Shown: positions 27,714 through 38,733, numbered from the stretch's first letter. The stretch is DNA of 64,000 nucleotides from an uncultured Marinomonas sp. (GCA_947493575.1 CANLRQ010000004.1:124001-188000); one strand, 5' to 3'. The notes: generated by a model not told the origin, from the letters alone. Made by a program: numbers and translations.

Positions 27714-28196
27714 TTAAACCACTGGAGAATAAAAGCTATTTAATGTACAGCAATCACTGACCAACAACTCCCCAGACATAGAAACCAAAGTCCCTGTATT
27801 CATAGATAAATCAGAGGGTAAATGTGCGTTTGCTAATAAGTCCACCAGCTGATAAGCAAAAGGCTGATGAGTTACGATTAAAATAGTGTCGGCTTTTAGG
27901 TTAGAAAGCCAAATCGCCACATCTAAAGGCCGCCCACTAGGCGTGATAAGATCGGATGTTTCAACAGCAATCTCTTGTTGTAATTCACCTAAAAAATGTC
28001 CCGCTGTTTGTTGTGCTCGAATGTATGGGCTTGCATAAACAGCATCTAGATGAACACCAAGAGATTGGAAGTATTGGCCCGTTTGTTTAGCCTCCTCTAT
28101 CCCTTTTTGAGTAAGTTCACGCAGATTATCGTATTCAAAGTTAGAAGATTGCGCTGTTCCATGACGAAGAATGTAAAGTGATTTTGAATTAGTCAT
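27714..28196 (-). CDS. sixA: phosphohistidine phosphatase SixA
   Basis: 160 residues, the usual SixA length. Histidine-phosphatase motif SLYILRHGTAQSS with nucleophile H12, then AVYASPYIRAQQTAGHFL and the second catalytic His in ILIVTHQPF. Removes phosphate from phosphohistidine proteins such as HPt domains or the nitrogen PTS. It overlaps the DUF4389 gene by 8 bp, and gpsA is two genes upstream; gpsA with sixA is a common pairing in gammaproteobacteria. Confidence 0.92.
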   Translation of the reverse strand: MTNSKSLYILRHGTAQSSNFEYDNLRELTQKGIEEAKQTGQYFQSLGVHLDAVYASPYIRAQQTAGHFLGELQQEIAVETSDLITPSGRPLDVAIWLSNLKADTILIVTHQPFAYQLVDLLANAHLPSDLSMNTGTLVSMSGELLVSDCCTLNSFYSPVV

Positions 28197-28467
28197 CTTG
28201 TTTTACCTGAGGCCACGCTTTAAAAGGATACGGCTTCTCTTCCGTTTTAAAGGTTAAAAATGCCATTGTTTCTGTAATAAATTCCGTTAAATTAAACTGA
28301 AAAGTTAAAATTGATTCAGGTTTGTGCTGAGATCCAAAACGAATAATCGTCATCAACAATAGTAAGAAGCCAAATACAGAAAGCGCTACATTGAATATAA
28401 TCCAATACAGAACCATAAAAACAAGACGTATCCAAAAACTTTGCTTTGTATAACCAGGCTTAGACAT
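28189..28467 (-). CDS. DUF4389 membrane protein
   Basis: 92 residues. One long hydrophobic region (about 11-44) could form one or two membrane segments, then FNLTEFITETMAFLTFKTEEKPYPFKAWP, the DUF4389 signature with its PYPF/W motif. It overlaps gpsA by 8 bp and sixA by 8 bp, so the three genes are tightly coupled. Function unknown. Confidence 0.88.
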   Translation of the reverse strand: MSKPGYTKQSFWIRLVFMVLYWIIFNVALSVFGFLLLLMTIIRFGSQHKPESILTFQFNLTEFITETMAFLTFKTEEKPYPFKAWPQVKQDD

Positions 28468-29491
28468 TTGTGCCTTCCTTCTGAGTAATAAATTCTACAT
28501 CCCATTTCTGATCGCCAGTCATTAACCCTTTAACAAGAGAGTCTAAAGTAGCACCAGAAAATAGTAATGCGTATAAGCCCTGAGCCAACGGCATGTACAG
28601 GCCATGTTTATTTGCTTCTTCTACAACCATTTTGAGTGTATTAACACCTTCTGCGACTTCGCCTATTTCAGCCACAGATTCTTCTAAATCTTTTCCAGAC
28701 CCAATAGCAAAACCGACCCGATAATTGCGGCTTAACGGAGAAGAACAAGTTGCTATTAAATCTCCCATTCCTGCTAAGCCTAAAAATGTCATAGGATTGG
28801 CACCAAAGTGGACGGCAAATCGACTCATTTCAGCTAGACTGCGAGTCATAATCATAGCCATGGTGTTTTCACCAACTTTGAGCGCTTTTGCTAACCCAGA
28901 CACAATGGCATAAATATTTTTCAATGCCCCGGCTAATTCAACCCCAGTCATATCTGAGCTTTCATATACTCTAAATGTTGGTGATTTAAGCAATTCGATC
29001 ATTTGTCTTCTAACGTCAGCGTCATCACTCGCCACTACACTGGCGGTCAATTGGCCGGCGGCAATCTCTTTTGCTAAATTTGGCCCGCTTAACACGCCAA
29101 TGTTTTTTGTTACTCCATTGCGATTAAGAATTTCGCTCATCAATTCAAAGTGATTGGGGTTAAACCCCTTTGTAGTACTAATAAGTGTTTTATCGGGTGT
29201 GAGCCACGGGCAAATTCGATCCATCACATCTTCGAAGGACTTAGAAGGTATAGAAACAAGAACAGTATCGCTTTCGCGAATGGCTTTTTCTAAATTAGTG
29301 GTTGCCATTAATTCGCAATGCAATGGCGCATTTGGCAGGTAACGGCTATTTAAACCTGTTAAGTTGATTTCTTCTACTTGCTGTTCATTACGCATCCATT
29401 GGCTTACTTGATGACCATTGTGAGCCATAATATTTGCCAATGCCGTACCAAAACTTCCGCCACCTAATACACACACTGATTTGGTTGTCAT
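28460..29491 (-). CDS. gpsA: glycerol-3-phosphate dehydrogenase [NAD(P)+]
   Basis: 343 residues. N-terminal dinucleotide site VCVLGGGSFGTALANIMA, then LISTTKGF, VLSGPNLAKEIA and the catalytic GALKNIYAIVSGLAKALKVG (Lys), and GLAGMGDLIATCSSPLSRNY. Makes sn-glycerol-3-phosphate for phospholipids from dihydroxyacetone phosphate. First gene of gpsA-DUF4389-sixA. Confidence 0.97.
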   Translation of the reverse strand: MTTKSVCVLGGGSFGTALANIMAHNGHQVSQWMRNEQQVEEINLTGLNSRYLPNAPLHCELMATTNLEKAIRESDTVLVSIPSKSFEDVMDRICPWLTPDKTLISTTKGFNPNHFELMSEILNRNGVTKNIGVLSGPNLAKEIAAGQLTASVVASDDADVRRQMIELLKSPTFRVYESSDMTGVELAGALKNIYAIVSGLAKALKVGENTMAMIMTRSLAEMSRFAVHFGANPMTFLGLAGMGDLIATCSSPLSRNYRVGFAIGSGKDLEESVAEIGEVAEGVNTLKMVVEEANKHGLYMPLAQGLYALLFSGATLDSLVKGLMTGDQKWDVEFITQKEGTNV

Positions 29492-29529
29492 GCTTTAAGA
29501 ATTCCTTAGAATTACATTATGCTGATGAT

Positions 29530-30987
29530 TTAAGAAGAGCAACTCACTTCCAAATTTTTCGCCCATTCAGGTGAGGCTAAAGATAAATCCTCACATTCTG
29601 TATGTTCATCGTAAGGAGTTTGCAAAACATGCAATAAGCGCCTAAAGGGAAGGTAGTTCCCAACTTCTGCTTCTTTGATTGCCTGCTGTGCAAGATAGTT
29701 CCTTAGAATAAACTTGGGGTTGATTTTCAACATTTCAATCTTAATTTCGCACCAATTGAGTTTTTCGCCCTGTCTTTTAGAAATATACTGATCTAACCAA
29801 AGCGACATTGGCTCTCTATCAATGCACTCATCTAAAATAATAGAATAATCCGTTGCATTTTCCATGTTGGATAAGTTTCTGAAAAAAATGTTGTAATCCA
29901 GCTTCTCTTTTTTCAATAAACGATACAGCTCTCTCACAAACTCCACATCATAAACACTCTTGTTGGAATCACTGTCATCTTTGCTGCGAGTGGTTGTTAG
30001 CGATAAGCCAAGTCTTTGATAAACACATTGACGATAATAAGTCATAAGTGTTGGCTCATAATGACCTAACACTTCAACGAGTTCATCACGTGATAAATGG
30101 TTGGAAAAGGCCCTCATTAAACAATTTAAATTCCATAGGCCGACACTGGGTTGATTCTCCAATGTATAGCGCCCTTCATAATCAGAGTGATTGGCTATCC
30201 ATCTAGGATCGTACTCTTCCATAAAGCCATAAGGGCCATAGTCAATGGTTTCACCTAAGATCGACATGTTATCCGTATTCATGACGCCATGCTGGAAACC
30301 TATAACCTGCCATTGGGCAATCATTTTAGCAGTCAATTGAACTATTTCAGTCAACATGCTTTTTATAGGGTTATCGTGCTCTGATAGGTGGGGGAAATAA
30401 TGTTTGAGGCAATAATCAATGAGTATTTGAAGCTGCTCTGGCTGCTTTCGATAATAAAAATATTCAAAATGACCAAAGCGTATGTGAGTACGAGCGGTAC
30501 GAAGTAACATGGCTCCAGACTCAGCCTTTTCTCGATAAACGTCCTGCTTGCTATCAAATAAACACAAAGAACGCGATGAGGCGATACCGAGGGCAGTCAT
30601 TGCTTCTGCTGCTAAATATTCTCGAATAGTAGAGCGAAGCACCGCCCTACCATCACCTCGCCTAGAGAAAGGCGTTAAACCTGCACCTTTAAGGTGAAGG
30701 TCAATTAATCCATTTGGGGTGCTCACTTCGCCCAGTAAAACACCGCGACCATCCCCTAGTTGAGGAGAAAAACCACCAAATTGATGGCCTGCATAAACCA
30801 TACTAAGACTAAGTGGCAACTTTGTATTACCACTTAAAATAGATGCGATCTCATCATCTTTTATATCAAGGCCCAGCTTATCACCTAATTGGTGATTAAA
30901 TTCTACTAAGCGTTGCTCTAATAAAGGCTGAACTTGGGTAAAGCTAAAAAAAGACTCACCAAGTTGCGAAAAAACATGTTTTATCAT
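29530..30987 (-). CDS. selO: protein adenylyltransferase SelO (YdiU), Cys form
   Basis: 485 residues from the ATG at 30987, preceded by a perfect GGAGG. Pseudokinase-fold AMPylator: MVYAGHQFGGFSPQLGDGRG, LHLKGAGLTPFSRRGDGRAV, SSRSLCLF and GFQHGVMNTDNMSILGETID with DYGPYGFM are all hallmarks. The C-terminus ends SCSS; eukaryotic SelO has selenocysteine at this third-from-last position and bacteria usually Cys, as here. Transfers AMP to Ser/Thr/Tyr of redox-related proteins under oxidative stress. Confidence 0.95.
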   Translation of the reverse strand: MIKHVFSQLGESFFSFTQVQPLLEQRLVEFNHQLGDKLGLDIKDDEIASILSGNTKLPLSLSMVYAGHQFGGFSPQLGDGRGVLLGEVSTPNGLIDLHLKGAGLTPFSRRGDGRAVLRSTIREYLAAEAMTALGIASSRSLCLFDSKQDVYREKAESGAMLLRTARTHIRFGHFEYFYYRKQPEQLQILIDYCLKHYFPHLSEHDNPIKSMLTEIVQLTAKMIAQWQVIGFQHGVMNTDNMSILGETIDYGPYGFMEEYDPRWIANHSDYEGRYTLENQPSVGLWNLNCLMRAFSNHLSRDELVEVLGHYEPTLMTYYRQCVYQRLGLSLTTTRSKDDSDSNKSVYDVEFVRELYRLLKKEKLDYNIFFRNLSNMENATDYSIILDECIDREPMSLWLDQYISKRQGEKLNWCEIKIEMLKINPKFILRNYLAQQAIKEAEVGNYLPFRRLLHVLQTPYDEHTECEDLSLASPEWAKNLEVSCSS

Positions 30988-31020
30988 GTTAACCTCCAAT
31001 GAATGAGTCTATAACGCATT

Positions 31021-32334
31021 TTATTTATTTATTAATAGCTCGACATACTCACAACGAATACTTTCACCTACGACCTTTTCAATTTCAGGCACTAAGAAGG
31101 CATCGTCTTCACTAGCAAAACTGACTGAACGACCAAGCTCACCACCACGCCCTGTACGACCAATACGGTGGACATAATCTTCAGGGTCTTCAGGTAAAGA
31201 ATAATTGACAACTAATTCAATGTTATCTACGTGAATGCCTCGACCAGCAACATCGGTTGCTACTAACACTTGAATACGACCATCTTTAAAGCCATTAAGG
31301 GTTTTCACACGCTTATCTTGAGCGACTTCACCCGATAACATCGCGCAATTAATCTTCACTTCTTTTAATCGTTCGTATAGATCACGGGTTTCATCACGTC
31401 GATTCGCAAAAATAATGGTGCGTTGACCTGGTTTTTCAAGCAACAATTGATGTAAAGCATCCCATTTCTGATCGGCTTCAACGGTATAAATAACCTGATC
31501 AATGTTTTTATTCGTCGTTTCCATTGGGACTACAGAAACTTCTTTAGGGAAGTAAGTCCATTGTTTCGCTAACGCTTGAATGTCTTTTGGGAAAGTCGCA
31601 CTGAATAGCATGGTTTGGCGTTTTTCTTTATGAGGCGTCATTCGAATAATGCTTTTCACATCTGGAATGAATCCCATAGAAAGCATTCTATCTGCTTCGT
31701 CCAATACCAAAGATTCGACTTTATTGAGCATTACTTTCTTATTACGAGCAAAGTCTAACAATCTACCCGGTGTTGCCACCACGATATCCACTCTTAATGT
31801 CTCTAGTTGTTGCTTCTGTTTCTCATAGCTTAAGCCTCCAACAAGAGAAACAACCGAAAGATCTGAATTGGAGGTTAGTTTCTCTGCATCTTCCGCTATC
31901 TGTAATGCTAGCTCACGCGTTGGTGCAATAATTAAACCTCTAGCAAAATGATCTGCTCTTTCTTCTTCTAAAGGGTAATCAAGGAAATCAGAAATCATAG
32001 CGATTAAAAATGCAGCGGTTTTGCCCGTTCCAGTTTGAGCCTGACCAATAATATCATAACCCTGAAGCGTTTGAGGTAGGGTTTCAGCTTGGATTTCACT
32101 GCAATATTCAAACCCCATTTCTGCAATGGATTTCAAAATTCGATCAGGAAGATTTAAATCATGAAATCTTAATTTGCCTGATACAGGTTCAACTTGAAAG
32201 TCCTCTATAGACCAAACCTTTGAATTTTTATTCGCTTGCTCAGATGCATTTAGCTTAGGTTGTTTTTTAGGCTTTGTGTACGTTCTTCGACTTCTTCTTG
32301 GTTTTGATGGGGTATCTACAGTTTGTTTTTCCAT
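31021..32334 (-). CDS. rhlB: DEAD-box RNA helicase RhlB-like
   Basis: 437 residues. A basic N-terminal tail (RRSRRTYTKPKKQP) precedes the core. Motifs in order: Q motif LRFHDLNLPDR...GFEYCSEIQAETLP (YCSEIQA is characteristic of RhlB), AQTGTGKT, PTRELALQ, TPGRLLD, VLDEADRM, LFSATF, and HRIGRTGRGG. RhlB unwinds structured RNA, partly within the degradosome; the C-terminal tail is short. A separate transcript between selO and dinG. Confidence 0.9.
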   Translation of the reverse strand: MEKQTVDTPSKPRRSRRTYTKPKKQPKLNASEQANKNSKVWSIEDFQVEPVSGKLRFHDLNLPDRILKSIAEMGFEYCSEIQAETLPQTLQGYDIIGQAQTGTGKTAAFLIAMISDFLDYPLEEERADHFARGLIIAPTRELALQIAEDAEKLTSNSDLSVVSLVGGLSYEKQKQQLETLRVDIVVATPGRLLDFARNKKVMLNKVESLVLDEADRMLSMGFIPDVKSIIRMTPHKEKRQTMLFSATFPKDIQALAKQWTYFPKEVSVVPMETTNKNIDQVIYTVEADQKWDALHQLLLEKPGQRTIIFANRRDETRDLYERLKEVKINCAMLSGEVAQDKRVKTLNGFKDGRIQVLVATDVAGRGIHVDNIELVVNYSLPEDPEDYVHRIGRTGRGGELGRSVSFASEDDAFLVPEIEKVVGESIRCEYVELLINK

Positions 32335-32443
32335 GTGGAATCTATTTGCTTCTTTATAAATGAGGTGAATAACTTGATTCGCCTAAGTGTACCTAAATGA
32401 CCGAGACTTAGACACCTTTTCCAACTGTTAATAGTAAATTGAC

Positions 32444-34573
32444 TTATTCTATTAACAGATTGTAAGGCGGCAGTCCGTCGATCAACTGCTTTCCGTAACG
32501 CTTAGAAATTAAGCGCTTATCCAGTATGCATACTTTTCCTGTATCGGTTTCACTGCGCAATAAACGACCTGTTGCCTGCACCAATCTTAGAGAGGCATCA
32601 GGAATGGTAATTTCCATAAAAGGATTACCGCCTTTATTTTGTATCCACTCTGCCAAAGTCGCATCTACAGGGTCATCAGGTACCGCAAAAGGAATCTTGG
32701 CAATAATGACGTGTGTTAAATATTTCCCCGGTAGATCTACCCCTTCGGCAAAGCTGGCAAGACCCATAAGTAAGCTGCCTTTGCCTGCGTCAATTTTTTC
32801 TTTATGGGAATCTAAGATCACTCGCTTTGACTGCTCACCTTGTACCAGCATAATCGCTTGCAATTTAGCCTCTACTTGCAACGACACTTCTTCCATTTGT
32901 TTACGTGAAGAAAACAAGGCCAAACTTGACCCTTCAATATCCACTTGATTATTTAAATAATTAACAATGGCTTTAGTATGTTGCTCAACCTGAGTGGGTT
33001 CACAGTCCATTTTAGGTATAACGAGTTGACCGTTGTTTTGAAAGTCAAACGGACTAATCACTCTTAAATATTCACTTTCATGGGGCACACCACTTCTCAT
33101 ATTAAAGCGATAGAAATTATTTAATGCGGTTAATGTGGCAGAAGTTACTACAGCGGCATAACACTTATCCCATAATTGCTGACGCAGAGTATGAGCCGCT
33201 AGAATGGGAGAGCCTCCGAGCTCTATATCTTGCTCCATACCACTCCCCGTTAATGTTAACCAACGAGCATTGGGCGGGTAATTTAGATCATCTTGAATAG
33301 AAAACAGTTGCCATAATGCTTTTGCCTGTTCTAAACGCGAAAGCACCACACCTAGAATAGGCATCCATGTATCTGCAACGTCCTGGGTTAATCCCATACC
33401 TTCATTTTGCTTGGCTTTTTTACATTCATCTTGAATGCTTTCAATGCTACCAAACAACTTTTGAAAGCCTGTTTGTAAACTGTATGCCAATTGTCTTAAT
33501 TCATCTGGAATTACGCCAAACTCAAAGCGATAGACATTGTTTTCCTGATCCAGATTATGATCTGCGATAAAGGGAGCAAGCCCTTGTTGAGCGTATTGAA
33601 TAAAATTCACTAACGTTTGCACTTGTTGAGGAATTTTTAACAGTAGCTGCCCAGTTAGGCTTATTTCATCCGTTAATTCTTGCTTTAGAGAGACTAGGTT
33701 CTTTTCAAGTTGCCTTAACCACTGAATGCTTTGCTGTAAGCGCATTTCATGACGAAAATGATTTATTGCTTTATCTGGAAGATGGTGTCCTTCATCAAAG
33801 ACATAAATCGTCTCATTTGGAGCGGTTAAAATTGCACCACCACCTAAAGACAAATCTGCCAAGACTAAATCATGGTTGGCAACAATCACATCCGATGTTT
33901 CAATTTCAGCCCTTGCTTTGTAAAAAGGGCACGCAGAAAAGTTAGCGCAATTGCGATTGGTACATTGTTGATGATCTGTTGTGACTCTACGCCAATCTTC
34001 CTCTCTTAAGATGCCTTTCCAGTTGTCTTTATCACCATCCCATTCACCTTCTTTAATGGCATCGTCCATTTCTTGATACAAAACAGAGTTCACATCACCT
34101 GCTTGCAAATGCTGCTCAAACAAGCCCGCAAACATATCGTCCATTCCTTGGGTATCTGAATCTAAAAAACCTTCCAGTTGGTTAAGGCACAAATAACGCC
34201 CCCTCCCCTTAGCCAGAGTGTAATTGAAATGATATTCCGTGTGCTTAAGTAGGTCTGGCAGCTCTTTATGAAGAATTTGCTCCTGCAAGGCAACGGTTGC
34301 GGTGGAAATGATGAGCTTTTTGCCTCTTGCTTTGGCAATAGGAATCACAGAAAGGCAATATGAAAGCGTCTTTCCTGTCCCTGTTCCTGCTTCAACCACA
34401 GCTACGTGCTTTTCCCCCAGCCTTTCACCTTCTGAATCTTGCTTAATATTGCCAACGGTTCTCGCAATAGTCGCAATCATCTGCTTTTGCCCTAAGCGCG
34501 GCTTATGACTTTTAGCAGCCAATGAAGCTCTGTAGGCACCGTGTATTTTTGTCTTTAATTCATCTGATAGCAT
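32444..34573 (-). CDS. dinG: ATP-dependent DNA helicase DinG
   Basis: 709 residues, E. coli DinG size (about 716). Walker A VVEAGTGTGKTLSY near 59-72; iron-sulfur cluster Cys in GRGRYLCLNQ, CTNRNCANFSACPFYK; DEAH-type box YVFDEGHHLPD; C-terminal motifs SLALFSSRKQMEEV, GLASFAEGVDLPG and QATGRLLRS. 5'-to-3' superfamily 2 helicase that removes R-loops and replication obstacles. Divergent from lexA across 68 bp that hold two SOS boxes, so both are probably LexA-controlled. Confidence 0.96.
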   Translation of the reverse strand: MLSDELKTKIHGAYRASLAAKSHKPRLGQKQMIATIARTVGNIKQDSEGERLGEKHVAVVEAGTGTGKTLSYCLSVIPIAKARGKKLIISTATVALQEQILHKELPDLLKHTEYHFNYTLAKGRGRYLCLNQLEGFLDSDTQGMDDMFAGLFEQHLQAGDVNSVLYQEMDDAIKEGEWDGDKDNWKGILREEDWRRVTTDHQQCTNRNCANFSACPFYKARAEIETSDVIVANHDLVLADLSLGGGAILTAPNETIYVFDEGHHLPDKAINHFRHEMRLQQSIQWLRQLEKNLVSLKQELTDEISLTGQLLLKIPQQVQTLVNFIQYAQQGLAPFIADHNLDQENNVYRFEFGVIPDELRQLAYSLQTGFQKLFGSIESIQDECKKAKQNEGMGLTQDVADTWMPILGVVLSRLEQAKALWQLFSIQDDLNYPPNARWLTLTGSGMEQDIELGGSPILAAHTLRQQLWDKCYAAVVTSATLTALNNFYRFNMRSGVPHESEYLRVISPFDFQNNGQLVIPKMDCEPTQVEQHTKAIVNYLNNQVDIEGSSLALFSSRKQMEEVSLQVEAKLQAIMLVQGEQSKRVILDSHKEKIDAGKGSLLMGLASFAEGVDLPGKYLTHVIIAKIPFAVPDDPVDATLAEWIQNKGGNPFMEITIPDASLRLVQATGRLLRSETDTGKVCILDKRLISKRYGKQLIDGLPPYNLLIE

Positions 34574-34580
34574 TATTTAA

Positions 34581-34610
34581 TTGAGAACATCTTTAAAAGC
34601 TGTATATAAT
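34581..34610 (+). promoter_or_regulatory. lexA promoter
   Basis: TTGAGA (34581-34586) and TATAAT (34605-34610) with an 18-bp spacer. The -10 hexamer lies inside the first SOS box, so LexA bound there would block initiation. Confidence 0.75.
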
Positions 34611-34634
34611 AACAGTAACTGTACAAACAACCAG
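34600..34634. promoter_or_regulatory. two LexA (SOS) boxes between dinG and lexA
   Basis: Box 1 CTGTATATAATAACAG (34600-34615) is a near-perfect CTGT-N8-ACAG site. Box 2 CTGTACAAACAACCAG (34619-34634) is weaker (CCAG for ACAG). Paired boxes upstream of lexA are known from E. coli. Confidence 0.92.
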
Positions 34635-34641
34635 ATGCCTT

Positions 34642-35262
34642 ATGATTAAATTAACAAAAAGACAATCCGAAGTAATGGACATGATACGCGAATTCATTGC
34701 TGAAACAGGTTTCCCCCCAACTAGGGCTGAAATAGCAAAACACTTGGGATTTAAATCCCCTAACGCTGCCGAGGAGCATCTTAAAGCGCTTGCCAAAAAA
34801 GGGGCAATCGAAATCTTACCCGGTGCTTCAAGAGGCCTCAAAGTCGTTGAGGAAACACCCGAAGAGCTCCCCGTAGACATTGGTTTACCTATTATAGGAA
34901 AAGTCGCAGCAGGCTTTCCCATTCTAGCGCAAGAAAATGTGTCCTCTTATGTGCAAATCCCACCAGAAATGTTTTACCCAAAAGCAGACTATTTTTTATC
35001 TGTTACTGGGATGAGTATGAAAGACATCGGCATTTTTGATGGCGACTTAATTGCTGTACACAAAACCAGTACTGTAAAAAATGGCCAAGTCGTTGTCGCT
35101 CGAATTGATGACGATGTGACAGTTAAACGCTTCCAGCAAGACGGTAAAATCATTCATTTAATCGCTGAAAATAGCGACTTTGATGATATAAAGGTTGATT
35201 TAGAAACGACTGAATTTGCTATTGAAGGCATTTCTGTCGGTGTAATCAGACAATCTGTCTAA
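34642..35262 (+). CDS. lexA: SOS repressor LexA
   Basis: 206 residues. N-terminal HTH ([37 protein letters not shown]). Self-cleavage site A90-G91 (KVAAGFPI). Catalytic dyad S125 ([10 protein letters not shown]) and K162 (VTVKRF); each is shifted by six from E. coli LexA. Represses the SOS regulon until RecA-stimulated autoproteolysis. Its own two SOS boxes lie just upstream. Confidence 0.98.
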   Translation: MIKLTKRQSEVMDMIREFIAETGFPPTRAEIAKHLGFKSPNAAEEHLKALAKKGAIEILPGASRGLKVVEETPEELPVDIGLPIIGKVAAGFPILAQENVSSYVQIPPEMFYPKADYFLSVTGMSMKDIGIFDGDLIAVHKTSTVKNGQVVVARIDDDVTVKRFQQDGKIIHLIAENSDFDDIKVDLETTEFAIEGISVGVIRQSV

Positions 35263-35274
35263 TCTTTAAAAGCA

Positions 35275-35309
35275 AAAACACCTATAAATGATATTTTTAT
35301 AGGTGTTTT
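35275..35309. terminator. bidirectional terminator after lexA
   Basis: AAAACACCTATAAA (35275-35288) and TTTATAGGTGTTTT (35296-35309). T-tracts follow on both strands, so it can serve lexA and the convergent gene ending at 35358. Confidence 0.88.
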
Positions 35310-35357
35310 CTTGAGTTCCACAATTCAACTAATAAAGATCTATCGATCACTCATCCA

Positions 35358-35636
35358 TTAATGAAGTGTCTTTGAAATATTTGTTACAGCCTCAAAATCG
35401 TCCATAATGTCTTCTTCCGACATATCACTAAAATCTTCTGAGTAGACGAAATCAATGCCTGCATGAAACATGCACTTTGCCAGATCAAAATAGCGACTCT
35501 GTAAAAATGCTTTTGTATCATCGGAAATCGTTAATACTGCTAACGGCTCAGAATGTTCATCTTCATTTGTATTAACTGGGCGCAATACAATGTCGCCATT
35601 ATCCAATTCAACAATTTCTAAATATGCTTCATTCAT
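35358..35636 (-). CDS. small acidic conserved hypothetical protein
   Basis: 92 residues, strongly acidic (EDFSDMSEEDIMDDFEAV), no signal or membrane segment. Lies 2 bp after the upstream 155-residue gene in the topA operon, in the lexA-topA neighbourhood where pseudomonads also have small conserved proteins. Function unknown. Confidence 0.75.
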   Translation of the reverse strand: MNEAYLEIVELDNGDIVLRPVNTNEDEHSEPLAVLTISDDTKAFLQSRYFDLAKCMFHAGIDFVYSEDFSDMSEEDIMDDFEAVTNISKTLH

Positions 35637-35638
35637 TC

Positions 35639-36106
35639 TTAATACTCTGTGGACTCTTCTCTATATCTAAGCACTAGCTCAGATATAGATTGTAAATAGA
35701 ATGCTATCGAACTCTCTGAGCTGCTGCTACTCACTATAACATTAATTAAAACAACAGCTTGTGGTTTCGAGTAGCACTCGTAAGCCGTAACGTAGGCTTT
35801 CTCCAGCTGCGACAACCAACTTGACGGGTCTGATGATAAAGCATTCAGCTCCTGTAATACAGGAATTGACATACCTTTTTGATTTGATTCATCCAAAAGG
35901 TATGAAATATCCGTTACAGGTTTCAGCGAATAATTTGTAGACACCTCTTGCAACAAACCATTTAAACCGCTTTTGAGATGGAACAAAGCTGAATCTTCAT
36001 AGGCTTTTTCCATCCAAGGCTCATCCAATGCCGATAACATTTTAAGAAAGCGACGTGCAACATCCAATCTTTGGTTTGTTACACTCGCTTCAGATGGGTT
36101 ACTCAT
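35639..36106 (-). CDS. conserved hypothetical protein (DUF6586-like)
   Basis: 155 residues, helical, soluble. Opening [20 protein letters not shown] and later [18 protein letters not shown] resemble the small DUF6586 family found beside topA in pseudomonads and relatives (from memory). Its start overlaps the topA stop by 4 bp, so it is translationally coupled to topA. Function unknown. Confidence 0.75.
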   Translation of the reverse strand: MSNPSEASVTNQRLDVARRFLKMLSALDEPWMEKAYEDSALFHLKSGLNGLLQEVSTNYSLKPVTDISYLLDESNQKGMSIPVLQELNALSSDPSSWLSQLEKAYVTAYECYSKPQAVVLINVIVSSSSSESSIAFYLQSISELVLRYREESTEY

Positions 36107-38733
36107 TTAGATTTTTTACCTTCTTCAATAACCCATTTGTTACCAACATAATACGCTTTCCAACCCGTTGGCTTGCCATTCTCTTCTGTCATTACATACT
36201 GCTCTTTCGTCTTACGACTATAGCGAATGACAGTTGGACGACCTTCAGTATCCGCTACGGGCGCATCGGAGAAGAAGTGATATTTAGGATCAATTTGCTC
36301 CATATAAGGCAGCAACTCAGCAACCAAAGGCGCTCGTGTTTCACGTTTTTTCGGAAATTGGCTTGCGGCCAAAAACAATCCAGTTGCTCCGTCCCGTAAC
36401 ACATAATGATCTTCCACTTTTAAACAAGCTAAGTCAGGCATTGGCACGGGGTCCATTTTTGGTGGAGCCGCTTCACCGCTCTTCAGCAACTTTCGAGTGT
36501 TTTTACATTCTTCATTGGTGCAACCAAAGTATTTACCAAAACGGCCATTCTTAAGCTGCATTTCCGATCCGCATTTATCACATTCAAGTGTCGGGCCATC
36601 ATAACCTTTGATCTTAAATGCACCATGCTCAACTTCATAACCACTGCATGTTGGGTTATTACCACACACATGCAATTTTCTTTGTTCATCCACTAAATAG
36701 CTGTCCATTGAAGATGAACAGATAGGACAACGGCGCTTAGCAATTAACGCTTTTGATTCCGCTTCTTCATCGTATAAAGCGACGGCTTCTTCACCTCTTG
36801 TCAGGTTAATGGTTGCTTTACAACGCTCTTTTGGTGGTAATGCATACCCTGAGCAAGATAGAAACACACCCGTGCTTGCTGTGCGGATTTGCATTGGACG
36901 ACTACAAGTAGGACACTCTATATCAGTTGGTGTCGGTTCATTTAGCGTCATCCCTGTATCTGGGTTTTCAGCTTTCTTTAATGTTTCATTAAAACTCGCG
37001 TAAAATGTATTTAGCGCTTGAATCCAATCTTCACGACCTTCAGCTATGTCGTCTAATTGTTCTTCCATTTGAGCGGTAAAACTAAAGTTCATCAAAGTCT
37101 GGAAATTTGTTACCAAACGATCCGTGACAATGTCACCCATTTTTTCAGCATAGAAGCGTCTGTTTTCAACACGAGCATAGCCACGATCTTGAATGGTTGA
37201 AATAATAGAAGCATAAGTAGATGGACGACCAATACCTCTTTTTTCCAGTTCTTTAACCAAGCTGGCTTCACTAAAGCGCGCCGTAGGTTTAGTGAAATGC
37301 TGTTCAGGCAGTAATTCAACCAAAGACAACTCTTCACCTGGCTCAATATCTGGAAGAATATTATCTTCCGCTTTTTTGCCAACTGGTGTCATAACTCGTG
37401 TATAACCGTCGAAACGTAGAATACGACCACGAGATTTCAGTTCGTACTCATCCACAGCCAAAGTGATGGTGGTTGATGTGTATAAAGCGGGCGTCATTTG
37501 ACAGGCAATAAACTGGTTACGGATCAATTCATATAAACGATGGGCATCTTTATCCATACCCAGTAATTCATTTGATGTAATTTTTACATCAGATGGACGA
37601 ATTGCTTCATGAGCCTCTTGCGCCCCTTCTTTACTTGAATATCGGATAGGCGCTTCGGGTAAATAATCTTTACCATAATTCGAAAGAATGTAATCACGTA
37701 GTGAGTCAACCGCTTCCGCACTTAGATTGGTCGAGTCTGTTCGCATGTAGGTAATATAACCACCTTCATACAATCTTTGTGCAAGCATCATTGTTTTCTT
37801 CACACCAAACCCAAGTCTTGTACTAGCGGACTGCTGCAAAGTAGAGGTAATAAATGGCGATGAAGGTTTACTAGATGTTGGTTTATCTTCACGTTTAGCG
37901 ACTTTAAAAGACGCATTTTGTAACCGTGCAACGTGCTCTTTCGACTCCTGCTCGCTTGAAGGGCGATACTCTTTGTTTTGGTATTTTGTCGCTGCAAACG
38001 TCAAAGGAGCATTAGAAGGCGTTGTTAAATTGGCATCCAACTCCCAGAACTCTTCTGGAATAAATGCTCGAATTTCTTGTTCACGTTCAACAATCAAGCG
38101 TACTGCTACAGATTGAACACGACCTGCAGATAAACCTCTGGCAACTTTCGACCAAAGCAGGGGGGAAACCATGAAGCCAACTACACGGTCAAGGAAACGC
38201 CTTGCTTGTTGGGCATTAACTCTGTCTATATCAAGTTCAGAAGGTGATTCAAAAGCTTGTTTAATGGCTTTTTTGGTAATTTCATTAAATACAACACGTT
38301 TGTAACGTGAATCATCACCGCCAATGGCTTCTCTTAAATGCCAAGCAATCGCCTCTCCCTCTCTATCCAAATCGGTTGCGAGATAGATGGTGTCAGCATT
38401 TTTCGCTAAGCGTCTAAGTTCATCAACAACTTTCTCTTTTCCTGGTAAAATCTCATAGTGAGCTTCCCAGTTGTTTTCGGGGTTCACACCCATGCGAGTA
38501 ATGAGCTGCTGACGAGACTTTTTATGGCGGTGCTCAATTTTCTCTTCCGCACTCATTTTACGAGTCAATGCAGCTTGCTTTGCTCGTTCTTGTGGTGTGG
38601 AAGTTGCTGTTTTTCCTGTAGGTAAGTCGCGGATATGCCCTACGCTCGACTTTACAACGTAGTCACTCCCTAAATACTTATTGATGGTTTTCGCCTTTGC
38701 TGGCGATTCCACGATAACCAGTGATTTTCCCAT
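36103..38733 (-). CDS. topA: DNA topoisomerase I
   Basis: 876 residues, full length. TOPRIM domain at the N-terminus ([35 protein letters not shown]). Catalytic Tyr in [14 protein letters not shown]-terminal zinc-ribbon repeats with Cys quartets ([24 protein letters not shown]). Relaxes negative supercoils via a 5'-phosphotyrosine link. First gene of a leftward operon with two small conserved genes. Confidence 0.98.
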   Translation of the reverse strand: MGKSLVIVESPAKAKTINKYLGSDYVVKSSVGHIRDLPTGKTATSTPQERAKQAALTRKMSAEEKIEHRHKKSRQQLITRMGVNPENNWEAHYEILPGKEKVVDELRRLAKNADTIYLATDLDREGEAIAWHLREAIGGDDSRYKRVVFNEITKKAIKQAFESPSELDIDRVNAQQARRFLDRVVGFMVSPLLWSKVARGLSAGRVQSVAVRLIVEREQEIRAFIPEEFWELDANLTTPSNAPLTFAATKYQNKEYRPSSEQESKEHVARLQNASFKVAKREDKPTSSKPSSPFITSTLQQSASTRLGFGVKKTMMLAQRLYEGGYITYMRTDSTNLSAEAVDSLRDYILSNYGKDYLPEAPIRYSSKEGAQEAHEAIRPSDVKITSNELLGMDKDAHRLYELIRNQFIACQMTPALYTSTTITLAVDEYELKSRGRILRFDGYTRVMTPVGKKAEDNILPDIEPGEELSLVELLPEQHFTKPTARFSEASLVKELEKRGIGRPSTYASIISTIQDRGYARVENRRFYAEKMGDIVTDRLVTNFQTLMNFSFTAQMEEQLDDIAEGREDWIQALNTFYASFNETLKKAENPDTGMTLNEPTPTDIECPTCSRPMQIRTASTGVFLSCSGYALPPKERCKATINLTRGEEAVALYDEEAESKALIAKRRCPICSSSMDSYLVDEQRKLHVCGNNPTCSGYEVEHGAFKIKGYDGPTLECDKCGSEMQLKNGRFGKYFGCTNEECKNTRKLLKSGEAAPPKMDPVPMPDLACLKVEDHYVLRDGATGLFLAASQFPKKRETRAPLVAELLPYMEQIDPKYHFFSDAPVADTEGRPTVIRYSRKTKEQYVMTEENGKPTGWKAYYVGNKWVIEEGKKSK